Shown: positions 46,931-56,432, counted from the stretch's first letter. The stretch is 64,000 nt of DNA from Virgibacillus halotolerans (GCF_016908515.1 NZ_JAFBEA010000001.1:372001-436000); one strand, 5' to 3'. Made by a program: numbers and translations. The notes: generated by a model from the letters alone, not told the origin.

Positions 46931-49900
46931 TTAAATTTTACCGCCTTTTAGCTTGACTCCTTTGACGATATTCTTCCAATTCATTTCTGTCTCTTTTCTG
47001 CTGCCAGTAGTATTTTCGATATTAACGTGGACTATAGTATCTCCACCTTCTTTTACTTCAGTAGAAGATAGGGGAGGGGACTTAACTTTTCCTATTGAGT
47101 TAACCATACTTCTAGTCATGTCAATTGCTTTTAGGAAATTGCTAGTATCGTCCTTATTTAGAATTATTTCTTTATCATGGACAACTGCAATCCCACCACT
47201 ATTCTTCTTAACAGATGTCATTCCACCCGTATCGAAAGAAGGGACTTTCATACCTGTAAAGTTTTTTCCACCCATATAAGCATTCATTTGACTGATTGAT
47301 CTTTTTAGGTTGTTTACAGTACTCTTGCCAAGGGCATCTGTCATGCTACCAAGTTGCTTATAAAATGAATCTAATTTATTTTTGATACTCTTTGTATTGC
47401 CATCAATGATTTGAGAACGCATATCAGCGAATGCTTTTTCATCGTTTATTAAATTGTCATACTTAGTCTCAATTTTTTCTTTTTCTTTACCAAGAGCATC
47501 CTTACGGTCATCCATGCCTTTTTCATGCTGCATGTCATCTATGGATTCATCTAGCTTTTGAAGTTCCTCAGTTAATTCTTTAATTTTCTTTCTAGCAGCA
47601 CCCGAATCATTCATTGACAACTTAGATATTTCATCCTCTATTTCCTGACGATTTTTTTGCTCATCTCTTAATTTTTTCTTGTAATCAGCTTCTTTTTCTT
47701 TGTCATCAATTTCCTTAAGAAGCTTATCAACTGAATCAAGAGCAGCATCTTTCTGAGCTTGAAGCGCATCCTTATACACAGATGTTAACTTTTCAGCCAT
47801 ACTGATTCGCTCCTCTAATACTGCTCTTTCCATATTCCACAATTCAATCTGACGATCTCTCAACTCATCATTTAAGTGCATCTTTTGAGCTTTTGTTAGA
47901 TTCTTATTAGCTTTAATTTCTCTTTCAAGAAACTTAATCGAATCTTTTTGATACTTAGTTTGATCTTTCATTAACTTTTCACGCTTAAGCTGTTGTTTTG
48001 CCCAAGCATTCGAATCTTCACTATATCTAGATTGATAATAATCAACCTGAGCCAATCCTTTTTCAAGCTTTTCTTTAGAATGATCATAAGCTGCTAAATG
48101 AGATTCAACAATCGCAAAATACAATTCTTCAATCTGATCATTTATTTCCGTTATATCACCCTTAAGTCCAGCTAATTCAGATTTAGCTCCATCAACATCC
48201 TGTTGTCCCTGTGCTGCAGTCTTGGATAAGTCTTGTATATAATCCATTGGATCAATAGACTTTCCGTTACGCTCAATACCTATATGGATATGATTTCCCG
48301 TTGAGCTACCAGTACTTCCAACTCTGCCAATCTGCTGGTTTGCACTTACATTTTGACCTTTCTTAACCTTAAGATCGCTCAACATATGCATATATTTAGC
48401 AACTGTTCCATCGTCTTGCTGAACGACAACCCAGTTACCTGCAGTAGTGGAGTATCCAGCTGTTGTTACCTTGCCAGCACGTAGAGCCTTAACGGGATCT
48501 CCGGCTTTTCCGTTAGCAAAGTCAACCCCGTGATGCATCTTGCCTTTTTTTCCAGTAACCGGATGAGTTCGCTCACCATAAGGCGATGTAATCTTAAAGT
48601 TGTCAAGATAATAGTTAGCAGCCTTATTCATTGACTTGCTAGATGAATTGACTGTTTTCTCTGTAAAGGTTAACGCTTTACCAAAGCTCTTTAAGTTTTT
48701 CTGAACTATTTTTACATAGTTTTGAGTTTCCTTAAAAGGAGGAACTCCGCCATATTTACGGACGTTACCGGGGCCTGCGTTATAGGCAGCCAATGCTTTA
48801 GTTATGTCTCCACCGAATGATTTCAATTGTTGAGCTATGTATTTAGTTCCACCCTCAATATTTTGAGCTGGATTATACGAATTCTTAACACCTAATCCTC
48901 TAGCTGTACCGGGCATTAACTGCATTAAACCTTGAGCGCCAGCACCAGACCTAGCTTTAGGATTCCAATTTGATTCTTGCTGTATTATTGCCGCAACTAA
49001 AAATGGATCAACACCATGACGTTTAGCGGAGGCATTGATTTCTTTGGCGTATTTACCAGAATATTGTCCTTTTGACGAGCTGGCAGCTGTTGTAGTTTTA
49101 CTTGTACTTGCAACACTACTCAGAACACCAGTAGGTACGATTGTTCCATTCTTAATCTGTTTTTCTAATTCACTAGCTTGCTTTTGTGTCAATCCACGCT
49201 TTTCTTTAAGTAGCTTAATTTCTTTTTCTAGTGCATTTCTATATTGCTTAGAATACTCTGGATATTTAGATTGAATTGATCTTTGTTTTTCTAGTTGTAA
49301 GTTCAATTCTTCTAATGCTAATTTAAACTTTTCAGCTGCATAGATAGCACTTTCGTACTCTTTGGTCATTTCATTGACATCTTCGCCAGACTTTTTAGCT
49401 TTTTCTCCAGCTTTTTTAGCTGCATTCCCAGCCTTACCAGCATTCTTTTCTGCACTACTACCGACTTTATCCAAGTTCATAGCTATGCCATTTGAGTCTA
49501 TATTTAGAGCTTGGTCAGTAACTTTATTAAACTCAGCATTTACTTTCTCTAATTCTGTATTAATTTGATTTCTATTTCCAAGTAAGCCAGTTCTAAGAAT
49601 TGGCATCTCTACAACACGTCTTATTGGGTCGTCCGATACTTCAGCCATTAACTCTTGTGCCTGAACATTTAAATCAACTAATCCTTCGCCAGTTACTTGA
49701 AGATACTTAGACCAAGCTCCGGCAAGCTCGTTGATTAAATTACCTTCCACTTTAGCCTTAGCTGCAGCTAACGTATTAAAATTTCCCAAGTCTATATCAT
49801 AAGAATCATTAAGAAAGTTGTATAGTTGTTTGTAACCACTCATTGACTCCTTTAAGAAATGCTCATCATTTTCAAGCTTTTTTCTAAGAACATCAGTAGC

Positions 49901-51919
49901 TGTTTTACCTTCACTGATAGTTGCTTCTTCTAATTTTTGCTTTAATACTTTTTCATTGTCAAGATACCCTAGTAGTTCTGGATATTTTTCTAATATAATC
50001 CCAATAGAATCCGCTGTTAAGCCATTTCCTTCATTTAACTCATCGATAATACCATTTAACTCAGATATGCTACCTGTAGCTTCATTATATGTATCCATCA
50101 GTTCTTCCATAGCTGTTTTCGAGTCTTCTACAGCTTCCTCGTTGTCGATAAACTGCTCAGTTACCCAATCTACTATATTTCCAACTTCGTCAAATTTAGG
50201 CACTTGGCCAGCCACTGCATCAGCACTCAAAGCGAAGGCATTAGCAATATCGTGCTGTTCGTATCTTAATCCTCCCATTAAGGTGGCTAGATTACTTCCT
50301 TCTATGCCAGCTTTTCTAAACTCATCGCTTAATTTTTCCCAATGAGCATCATCGTCAGGACTAATATTAGATATATCCTTCATCTTAGATTCAACTAGTT
50401 CAATCTGACTCAAATCTAAGTTTTCAATTGTAAATCCGTCACCTAACTCGGATTTTAAGTCAACTATTCTTTCAGCTAACTTGTCAATTTCATCAATAGA
50501 AGAGATGCCTTCTTCGTTTACTATGTTAGCTATGGTGCCCACATCTACAGAGGATAGATCATCAAAGTCAGAAATTATAGCGCTAATTGTTTGATTTGTA
50601 CTTTCCTGAATCTCATACATACTGTTAGAGGCTTCAATGGAGGCGTTAGACGCATCAGTAGCGTAGCGATTCCATCTCTCAATGTCATTCTCAAGACCGC
50701 TTTCTTCTCTTGCCTTGAGCTTATCACCAGTTCCATCTCTACTCGCAGCTAATTTATCAGCAGCATCATTGGCCAGCTTAGTCCACTTCTCGAGATCCTT
50801 TTCTTCATCTTCCATCTGTTGTCTATACTTTTCTAGATCCTTATTATTATCTTCAAGAGTAGAAGGGGCTTCGCTTCTTAACTGGGACTGTTCTAATTCT
50901 ATTTGTTTTTCTAGTAAGCCCACATGTTCGCGTACAGCTTCTGAACTAGCAATGATGGCCTCACCTTTAGCGTTTTCTCCCGTTTTGATACCCGGAAGAA
51001 GGGAGGCTATTTCATTTTGCAACCTAGCATATTCTTCTTCTTGTTCATTGTCTCTTTCGACATTAGATAATTTTTCATAACTATCAACTAATTCATCTAT
51101 ATTTTCCTTTTCATTTCTTATGGAGTTTACTGATGTTTCATTTTGCTCTCTTAGTTCTTCTTTTTTCTGAATCGATTCCCCGAGAAGATTAATTAATTTC
51201 TCGAGAGCAAATCCAGCAGCCATAAAAGCAGCTCCGACTACAGTAGCTGTGGCTAATCCACGTAACGCGTTTTTGAATACTACTGTTTTAACAGCAGCTC
51301 TATCCATAGATTGGCTCAATCCTACGGTGGCAAGTTGAGATCGTTTCATTTCGCCTGTGCCAAATATAAGGGCAGTAGCTAATGTACGAACTTTTGTGCT
51401 TAGCCCAACTGTAGCTAATCCAGCAACTCCCATTACAGGAGCCATTACGCCTACAGATTTCACTAATCCATCTGCTGAACTAGTAAGTCGTGCAATTCCT
51501 TCAGTTACAGAAACAATTCCATTAGTAAGAACTGCATCTCCCATTGATCTACTTAATTCTACCCCGGCATTAGAAAGCCTGTTGTATCTAGCTTCCAATG
51601 ACTTGGCGTATTCGGACTGCTCACGCATTGCCGATCCTTGGGAGTGGAGAGATGTTTCTGTTACGTCAAGAGCTGTATCATATTGTTGCATCAATGTTAA
51701 AAATCTAGAAACTTGGAATCGTCCAGCAACATTTACGCCAATATTCTGTTGCTGTTCAGCGTTAAGAGAATCCCACTTTCCGGCTAAATCTCCAAGAATA
51801 TCATCAACATCTCGCATACCACCAGCAGCATCTTTTGTACTGACTCCGACAGAGTCTAAAGATGCCACGGCTTCATCGAGTGTTGTTATTCTTGTGTATA
51901 GAGTTTTCAGGCTATTCAT
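46931..51919 (-). CDS. Tape measure protein, exon 2 (CwlP/YomI-like, with SLT and M23 domains)
   Basis: Real exon coding runs 51916-46931 (1661 residues); the ATG at 51919 belongs to the intron end. Joined to exon 1 the protein has 2172 residues, like SPbeta YomI (about 2285). Hydrophobic helices lie early in this exon (SVGVMAPVMGVAGLATVGLS; LATATVVGAAFMAAGFAL), then long coiled coils. A lytic transglycosylase domain is near joined residue 1460 (VAAIIQQESNWNPKARSGAG, GLMQLMPGTA). An M23 endopeptidase is near 1635 (HHGVDFANG, HMLSDL, GNHIHIGIERNG). It sets tail length and locally opens the cell wall. A further coiled coil and a C-terminal tail follow. Confidence 0.9.
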   Translation of the reverse strand: MNSLKTLYTRITTLDEAVASLDSVGVSTKDAAGGMRDVDDILGDLAGKWDSLNAEQQQNIGVNVAGRFQVSRFLTLMQQYDTALDVTETSLHSQGSAMREQSEYAKSLEARYNRLSNAGVELSRSMGDAVLTNGIVSVTEGIARLTSSADGLVKSVGVMAPVMGVAGLATVGLSTKVRTLATALIFGTGEMKRSQLATVGLSQSMDRAAVKTVVFKNALRGLATATVVGAAFMAAGFALEKLINLLGESIQKKEELREQNETSVNSIRNEKENIDELVDSYEKLSNVERDNEQEEEYARLQNEIASLLPGIKTGENAKGEAIIASSEAVREHVGLLEKQIELEQSQLRSEAPSTLEDNNKDLEKYRQQMEDEEKDLEKWTKLANDAADKLAASRDGTGDKLKAREESGLENDIERWNRYATDASNASIEASNSMYEIQESTNQTISAIISDFDDLSSVDVGTIANIVNEEGISSIDEIDKLAERIVDLKSELGDGFTIENLDLSQIELVESKMKDISNISPDDDAHWEKLSDEFRKAGIEGSNLATLMGGLRYEQHDIANAFALSADAVAGQVPKFDEVGNIVDWVTEQFIDNEEAVEDSKTAMEELMDTYNEATGSISELNGIIDELNEGNGLTADSIGIILEKYPELLGYLDNEKVLKQKLEEATISEGKTATDVLRKKLENDEHFLKESMSGYKQLYNFLNDSYDIDLGNFNTLAAAKAKVEGNLINELAGAWSKYLQVTGEGLVDLNVQAQELMAEVSDDPIRRVVEMPILRTGLLGNRNQINTELEKVNAEFNKVTDQALNIDSNGIAMNLDKVGSSAEKNAGKAGNAAKKAGEKAKKSGEDVNEMTKEYESAIYAAEKFKLALEELNLQLEKQRSIQSKYPEYSKQYRNALEKEIKLLKEKRGLTQKQASELEKQIKNGTIVPTGVLSSVASTSKTTTAASSSKGQYSGKYAKEINASAKRHGVDPFLVAAIIQQESNWNPKARSGAGAQGLMQLMPGTARGLGVKNSYNPAQNIEGGTKYIAQQLKSFGGDITKALAAYNAGPGNVRKYGGVPPFKETQNYVKIVQKNLKSFGKALTFTEKTVNSSSKSMNKAANYYLDNFKITSPYGERTHPVTGKKGKMHHGVDFANGKAGDPVKALRAGKVTTAGYSTTAGNWVVVQQDDGTVAKYMHMLSDLKVKKGQNVSANQQIGRVGSTGSSTGNHIHIGIERNGKSIDPMDYIQDLSKTAAQGQQDVDGAKSELAGLKGDITEINDQIEELYFAIVESHLAAYDHSKEKLEKGLAQVDYYQSRYSEDSNAWAKQQLKREKLMKDQTKYQKDSIKFLEREIKANKNLTKAQKMHLNDELRDRQIELWNMERAVLEERISMAEKLTSVYKDALQAQKDAALDSVDKLLKEIDDKEKEADYKKKLRDEQKNRQEIEDEISKLSMNDSGAARKKIKELTEELQKLDESIDDMQHEKGMDDRKDALGKEKEKIETKYDNLINDEKAFADMRSQIIDGNTKSIKNKLDSFYKQLGSMTDALGKSTVNNLKRSISQMNAYMGGKNFTGMKVPSFDTGGMTSVKKNSGGIAVVHDKEIILNKDDTSNFLKAIDMTRSMVNSIGKVKSPPLSSTEVKEGGDTIVHVNIENTTGSRKETEMNWKNIVKGVKLKGGKI

Positions 51920-53039
51920 TCTGTTACTTTCACCATCTCTGGCTACTGACCATAACTAAATGGCGAAGAGGGTACTCCTTTAAGTGGTCTGGTTACCTCT
52001 GACCCTCTTTCTACATTTTTGTACAATAGGTTATATATGTAGTTCAGACTATATCATCACCCAATTATGCTAGGGTGTCCTACGTGTAGTCGTTGCGGGG
52101 AATATTTTGGATAATTTTTTGTCTACATCTTTATAAATATCTTGCTCCCATATCTCTATGTAATTAAATCCATATCGTTCAAAGTCTTTCTTCTTTCGAA
52201 CATCTCTTTCCATGTTAGCGGTTTGTTCTTGATTTAATGGTATTTTGTCATTCCCATACATACTAGGATTTCCGTGCCAATAATTTCCCATGACTTCAAT
52301 AATTAACATTTCTTTGGGAATGAAAAAATCCGCAAAATATCTGCGGAAAAATCCCTGCTCCTGCATATATTTAATATCATTATCATCAAGCCACTCTCTA
52401 ACCATTCTTTCTGGTCGCGTTTCTACTCTTCTATCAGCAAGGCTTTCTCTGTATCTTCGATTTCCTTCATACCACGATTTTGAAAACCTTTCATTATGTA
52501 AAGTGTTTTCTTTCCAGTATTCTATACGACAAAAATCAGAACAGAACCTTTGATGTTTAAAATTGTAAGGAGAAGAGCAAGTGTAAAAATCATTACAAAA
52601 CTCACACAGCTTATCTCTATCTCCGCCTTTCCAGTTGTTAGCATTTTCACCAATTAAAAAAGTAGACTGCCATTTTTTCTGACAGTCTACTGAACATACG
52701 ACACTATCTGCATTTGCTGGTATCACATTATATGATTTGCCACACATAGTGCAAGTTTTGTCTACTCGATTATATTTTCTAATTGCATTGAGTTTACCTA
52801 AACACTGCAGAGAGCATGTCGCTACACCCTTGGTTATTTTCTCTGTTTGTGATTTGGTTTTATACACCTCTACACCACATATATCACAAAAATAAAGACA
52901 CTTAAATCTGCTACGTATGTATATCTTCTCCTTTTTTATTATCCAAAATATTCTTCCCACAGGATTACCTTCCCCAAGGCTTCCCCTGTTATAGTAAGAT
53001 GTTCACTAATCGGTTTCCCGATTAGGCGGCAATAAGTTT
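51917..53039 (-). ncRNA. Group I self-splicing intron in the tape measure gene
   Basis: 1123 nt separating two in-frame exons (joint Gly-Asn: ESGNIIG|NSLKTL). The 5' exon ends in GGT and the intron ends in G, as group I rules require; P1 can form between exon CGGT and intron GCCG with the U-G pair at the splice site. P2 is a perfect 8-bp hairpin with a GAAA loop (53006-53025). A P4/P5-like element follows (ACAGG...CCTGT, about 52960-52990). P7 strands are CAACGACTA (52087-52095) and GATATAGTCTGAAC (52042-52055), the typical R and S sequences. The intron encodes an endonuclease. Confidence 0.88.
52070..52960 (-). CDS. Intron-encoded homing endonuclease, Vsr-like EDxHD type
   Basis: About 280-296 residues. 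The N-terminal half has several treble-clef-like CxxC...C pairs (CDICGVEVY, CSLQCLGK, CTMCGKSY, CSVDCQKKW, CEFCNDFY, CSDFCRIEYW). The C-terminal half is a Vsr/EDxHD-like nuclease domain: RPERMVREWLDDNDI, YFADFFIPKEMLIIEVMGNYWHG, and a C-terminal FERYGFNYIEIWEQDI. This resembles I-Bth0305I-type enzymes. The GTG at 52960 lies inside the P4/P5-like helix; a strong AAAAAAGGAG occurs inside the frame with only ATA codons well placed after it, so the true start is unclear. The 3' end encodes the 5' strand of P7. Confidence 0.82.
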   Translation of the reverse strand: MGRIFWIIKKEKIYIRSRFKCLYFCDICGVEVYKTKSQTEKITKGVATCSLQCLGKLNAIRKYNRVDKTCTMCGKSYNVIPANADSVVCSVDCQKKWQSTFLIGENANNWKGGDRDKLCEFCNDFYTCSSPYNFKHQRFCSDFCRIEYWKENTLHNERFSKSWYEGNRRYRESLADRRVETRPERMVREWLDDNDIKYMQEQGFFRRYFADFFIPKEMLIIEVMGNYWHGNPSMYGNDKIPLNQEQTANMERDVRKKKDFERYGFNYIEIWEQDIYKDVDKKLSKIFPATTTRRTP

Positions 53040-54572
53040 ACCGATAATATTTCCTGATTCTCTGGTCGTGATTCCAATAGCTGCCGTATGACCAATTAAA
53101 CTATCCAGACTTACACCAAATGTATTAGCAGTTGCTGCTGATTTCATCATTGCATTACTTAAGTCAGCCGTACTAATAGCGTAGTTGTTGTCAACTTCAT
53201 TAAGACGATCTATCAGCGACATACTGTCTTTTGCTTCGATATCAAAGGCCTTAAGTCCGGCAGTGATCGTATCCATTCCGTCACTTGGTGAGAGATCCGA
53301 TATGTTACTTAGGATGGTTGCAGTTTTCGTCAAATCCATAAGCATGTCTGGCTCGTATCCCTGTCGGGAGAAGTCAGTCATTGCCTGAGAAACATCTGCT
53401 ACACGATTTCCCAGTTCTTGAGACAGGTCGATACTTTCCGTTATCAGCTTGTTGTAAGTCTGTGGAGTTGCATCCATGACTCTTCTTAATTCAACCATTC
53501 TTTCGTCAAGCATTCTTACGTTATCAATTGCAGACTTCATTCCGCGTAGGGGAGCATAGAAGGCCGTCATCGCGCCCATCCAAACTGGGACTCTCATCGC
53601 TGCAACCTTCAATGATTGAAGCATACCCATTTGACTTGCGGTAGCTTGTTTTATTTCCTGATTCTGTCTATGTACTGCACCAGTTGATCTATCAATCGTT
53701 CCAGTCAACTTTAGATTTTCCGAACTATTCTTACTAATTAAAGCAGACCATTTTCCAGAAGTTTCATTAACATTGGACTGTATTATCTTTAAACCCTTCA
53801 AAGCGTCTTGCTGTTTCAATACAGTGTCCAAATGCTGTCTGGAGTTAGTGTCGAGTTGCTTTAAATTATTAGACTGACCAATTTTAGTGCCCATCTTTTG
53901 TTGTTCTTCTGAACGCTTTCTTTCAAGAGCCAATAACTCCTTATTATTTTTTAGCTCTTGGGAAAGTCTATCGTTTTGTGACTTAACTTCTTTTTTATTT
54001 TCCTCTTCAGCACGCTGTCTTTCAATGGACTGCAATTCCCGATGATTCTTCAACTCCTGAGAAAGAACCTGATCTCTTTCTCTGAGCTTCTTAGTAGAAT
54101 CCTCAATGGTTTGAATCGATTTCGGACTTATTATTTCTTTTCCGGTATCCTTATCCAATTCAGGTGCAAGTCTTATTTTCTTAATCTGATCATCAGCAGT
54201 TTTCATCGTAACCATATACGATTTTATTTTCTGTTCTAATTGACCAGTTTTATTTTCAACTAATGCGACGTCCTTAACTACTTTCTGAGTAGATCCACCA
54301 AATTGACTTTCCAGATTCTTTATAGAAGAGAAGAGGGCGGAGTTATTTTTCTCAATTCCACCCATATCCATCTTCAGGGACTCGTTCATAGTCTTCTTAA
54401 TACCAGCCATCTGAGCTTGTATTTTCTGATCTAATCCTTTTGTATCCACAGTTAACCCAATGTTATGTAATTGACTTTCCATTCTTTTTAAATCTGAGTT
54501 AATCTTACCTATGGATTTCTCTGCGTCAAGGGAGGCGCTAATCAATATCCCTAAATCTGTTCCATTATTCAT
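53022..54572 (-). CDS. Tape measure protein, exon 1
   Basis: True exon coding ends at 53040 (511 residues); unspliced reading adds KLIAA and stops at 53022 in the intron. The exon begins MNNGTDLGILISASLDAEKSIGKINSDLKRMESQL (read as two blocks), followed by coiled coil with QELKNNKELLALERKRSEEQQ-type repeats. The conserved phage tape measure TMP core domain then appears (ALRG-like GAMTAFYAPLRGMKSAIDNV; DFSRQGYEPDMLMDLTKTA; AIGITTRESGNIIG), where members normally continue NSLKTIYSRI. That continuation opens exon 2, which fixes the splice point. Confidence 0.9.
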   Translation of the reverse strand: MNNGTDLGILISASLDAEKSIGKINSDLKRMESQLHNIGLTVDTKGLDQKIQAQMAGIKKTMNESLKMDMGGIEKNNSALFSSIKNLESQFGGSTQKVVKDVALVENKTGQLEQKIKSYMVTMKTADDQIKKIRLAPELDKDTGKEIISPKSIQTIEDSTKKLRERDQVLSQELKNHRELQSIERQRAEEENKKEVKSQNDRLSQELKNNKELLALERKRSEEQQKMGTKIGQSNNLKQLDTNSRQHLDTVLKQQDALKGLKIIQSNVNETSGKWSALISKNSSENLKLTGTIDRSTGAVHRQNQEIKQATASQMGMLQSLKVAAMRVPVWMGAMTAFYAPLRGMKSAIDNVRMLDERMVELRRVMDATPQTYNKLITESIDLSQELGNRVADVSQAMTDFSRQGYEPDMLMDLTKTATILSNISDLSPSDGMDTITAGLKAFDIEAKDSMSLIDRLNEVDNNYAISTADLSNAMMKSAATANTFGVSLDSLIGHTAAIGITTRESGNIIGKLIAA

Positions 54573-54606
54573 ATACCGAAATCACCAACTTTCATATAAA
54601 AATGCA

Positions 54607-54638
54607 CAAAAAAAGACACCCACAATAAAGTGAGTGCC
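54607..54638 (-). terminator. Second terminator behind the PIN gene
   Basis: Minus-strand GGCACTCAC / GTGGGTGTC (9 bp with two wobbles) followed by a long T run. Confidence 0.75.
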
Positions 54639-54664
54639 TTAAACTTAATTATAAAATTACATAC

Positions 54665-54694
54665 AAAAATGCCCTACACATCAACGTAGGGCAT
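54665..54694 (-). terminator. Terminator directly behind the PIN gene
   Basis: ATGCCCTAC (54669-54677) / GTAGGGCAT (54686-54694), perfect 9-bp stem, then TTTTTG on the minus strand. Confidence 0.82.
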
Positions 54695-54708
54695 TAACTT
54701 TCATCAAT

Positions 54709-55158
54709 TTACACAACTTCTTCTAAATCCTGCATGTATTCCAGTGGCGTACAACATTTAAACGAGTATCCATCCAAATCTAAAATTCCACTCTTTTTAT
54801 CCCAAGTAATTAAATAATCTGCATCAGATGAGTATGCAGCTTCTACTAACATCTGGTCATCTGGATCATTTATGACAGGTATTAATTCTCTATCCAAATG
54901 TCTAGTATTAGTTGACTTACCTTGTTGGAATAGGTCAGTAATATTTATTAGCGCCTGTCTCGTTGACTCATAGTCAAGTCCCAGCGAGTTACAATGTCGC
55001 TTCATTATATACATCAGTTCACCAATAAACTCTTGGGAAAAGACAATCCTGACACCATTTTCATCTAGTGTGGCAAGTAGATTAGCACTATCTGACGTTT
55101 CTTCACCAAATATTGCGCCAATAAATACATTTGTATCTACCACAATTCTACTTGCCAT
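54709..55158 (-). CDS. PIN-domain ribonuclease toxin
   Basis: 149 residues of the PIN family of type II toxins (metal-dependent RNases). The expected acidic residues are present: VVDTNVFIGAI (Asp about 8), FIGELMYIMK (Glu about 45), NDPDDQMLVEAAYSSDADYLITWDKK (Asp about 99 and 122; read as two blocks). The gene overlaps the small upstream antitoxin gene by 11 bp, the usual arrangement. It is flanked by a sigma-A promoter upstream and two terminators downstream, so it is expressed apart from the late phage transcript. Confidence 0.85.
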   Translation of the reverse strand: MASRIVVDTNVFIGAIFGEETSDSANLLATLDENGVRIVFSQEFIGELMYIMKRHCNSLGLDYESTRQALINITDLFQQGKSTNTRHLDRELIPVINDPDDQMLVEAAYSSDADYLITWDKKSGILDLDGYSFKCCTPLEYMQDLEEVV

Positions 55159-55294
55159 CTTTGATATCCTTTGTCCACTTCAATACGTCCTCATATGTTA
55201 CATTCTTCTTTTTCATTTGGGTTTGCATTTTATGCCTAAGTTTTAGAAAAGAGTTGGATTGAGACACCCTTGTGTCGTGAGCTGTAGCTTGCAT
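55148..55294 (-). CDS. Putative antitoxin of the PIN system
   Basis: 48 residues from ATG 55294 (RBS AAGGAGG): MQATAHDTRVSQSNSFLKLR followed by a basic middle and YEDVLKWTKDIKDGK. The frame is open further upstream to 55357, but no RBS supports those starts. The role is inferred from size, promoter-proximal position and the 11-bp overlap with the PIN gene. No DNA-binding fold is recognised. Confidence 0.7.
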   Translation of the reverse strand: MQATAHDTRVSQSNSFLKLRHKMQTQMKKKNVTYEDVLKWTKDIKDGK

Positions 55295-55379
55295 CTTTTT
55301 ATCCTCCTTGTCCTTACACATACACATCACATCCTTCATAGAATTATGTATATGCATAGAATTGACTTTAATTACTTAT

Positions 55380-55408
55380 AGTATACCAGAATATCTATGG
55401 CATGTAAA
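55380..55408 (-). promoter_or_regulatory. Sigma-A promoter of the toxin-antitoxin pair
   Basis: Minus strand: TTTACA (55408-55403), 17-bp spacer, TATACT (55385-55380). It sits about 85 bp before the antitoxin ATG. Confidence 0.78.
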
Positions 55409-55547
55409 AGATTGCAGATAATTTGAATTAAAGAAGAGAAAAGGATTCGGATCAACCTCTTATTTATAACGATGATCAGTCATTATCTATCCCTGTGTTT
55501 ATATTATAATACTACCCAATTAAAAAGTCAAGGAAAATTCAAACAAA

Positions 55548-55575
55548 TAAAAAGCCATCCAATCAAGGATGACTT
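55548..55575 (-). terminator. Terminator after the lipoprotein gene
   Basis: AAGCCATCC / GGATGACTT (9 bp with one wobble) with a 6-nt loop and TTTTTAT on the minus strand. Confidence 0.8.
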
Positions 55576-55583
55576 GCCATGTA

Positions 55584-56390
55584 TCACTCTACTACTATTA
55601 CCTGATTGCATTCTGTGATCTTATCGTTGTCAGGAGTCGTAATTTCATACGATTTTCTACCGTCTGGTTTGAGTTCTTGAGAATCAACAGCATAAGTCCA
55701 GTCAGAGTCAACTACATTTCCGTCTGCATCTAAGTAGTCAACTTCAACTCGGATATGTTTATGAGGCTTGGAGTCATTATTTTTAATAAATCCCTTTGTT
55801 TTCATATAGCCTTTATCATGGGTACAACTTTTATCCTGTAATTCTAATTGCCCATCATCAGATTCGTCATTTTCGCTATTTGAATCGTCAAGTGAAGGGG
55901 CAACGCCTGACATAACTGCCGTCTCAGCCGGATCAAGAATAGTCTTTTTTATCTCTACACTATCTTCATTTAAGAAATCAGAGAAAGGGTACTCGATTGT
56001 ACCATCTGAGCTAGAGATCTTAATGTCACCGATAGAACATTTGACATTGTTTTCACCGCAATCAGTTTTGTTGGTAATATCTCCAGTTTCAGTCAATACT
56101 GCGAGCGACTTACCTAGATCCATAGCAACGCTTATCTGATCGTCGTCTGTCATATCAAATAAATTATCTTCCGTTCGATTAAACACATTATAAACGTAAT
56201 GATCTTTTGTGCTCTGATCTTCATCATAAGATAGGAAAGAATGCACATCCACGCCACTAACAGTCGAATCTCTATCCATCTTTGAAGAAAACTTTTCTAC
56301 AATCTCCTTATAATCGTCATCTGACATAGAATTGCATCCGACTAATAACATAATAATTGCAAAAAAGGGCAACAAATAAATCTTTTTCAT
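55584..56390 (-). CDS. Prophage-encoded lipoprotein with a C-terminal FxLyD-like domain
   Basis: 268 residues beginning with a lipoprotein signal peptide (MKKIYLLPFFAIIMLLVGCN; lipobox LVGC, Cys 19). A central acidic, aspartate-rich part follows, then a domain from about 180 (GYMKTKGFIKNNDSKPHKHI, VDYLDADGNVVDSDW) that looks like the FxLyD or DUF4352-type beta sandwich of host lipoproteins. It has its own consensus promoter and terminator within the late region, so it is probably made in the lysogen. Surface display suggests exclusion or a host-fitness role, but that is speculation. Confidence 0.75.
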   Translation of the reverse strand: MKKIYLLPFFAIIMLLVGCNSMSDDDYKEIVEKFSSKMDRDSTVSGVDVHSFLSYDEDQSTKDHYVYNVFNRTEDNLFDMTDDDQISVAMDLGKSLAVLTETGDITNKTDCGENNVKCSIGDIKISSSDGTIEYPFSDFLNEDSVEIKKTILDPAETAVMSGVAPSLDDSNSENDESDDGQLELQDKSCTHDKGYMKTKGFIKNNDSKPHKHIRVEVDYLDADGNVVDSDWTYAVDSQELKPDGRKSYEITTPDNDKITECNQVIVVE

Positions 56391-56432
56391 ATAATTAACA
56401 ACTCCCTTTAATAACTGACATATTTAACATAT

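Noticed and set aside
46953-51959. Rightward ORFs opposite the tape measure gene, including a 200-codon frame at 51357-51959
   Set aside because: Antisense shadows; the longest crosses the exon 2 start and intron end, but no RBS or recognised motif supports translation.
51917-53039. Intein or frameshift explanation for the split tape measure gene
   Set aside because: The intervening region has stops directly after the first exon and lacks intein splicing motifs, whereas canonical group I RNA elements are present and the exon joint is exact.
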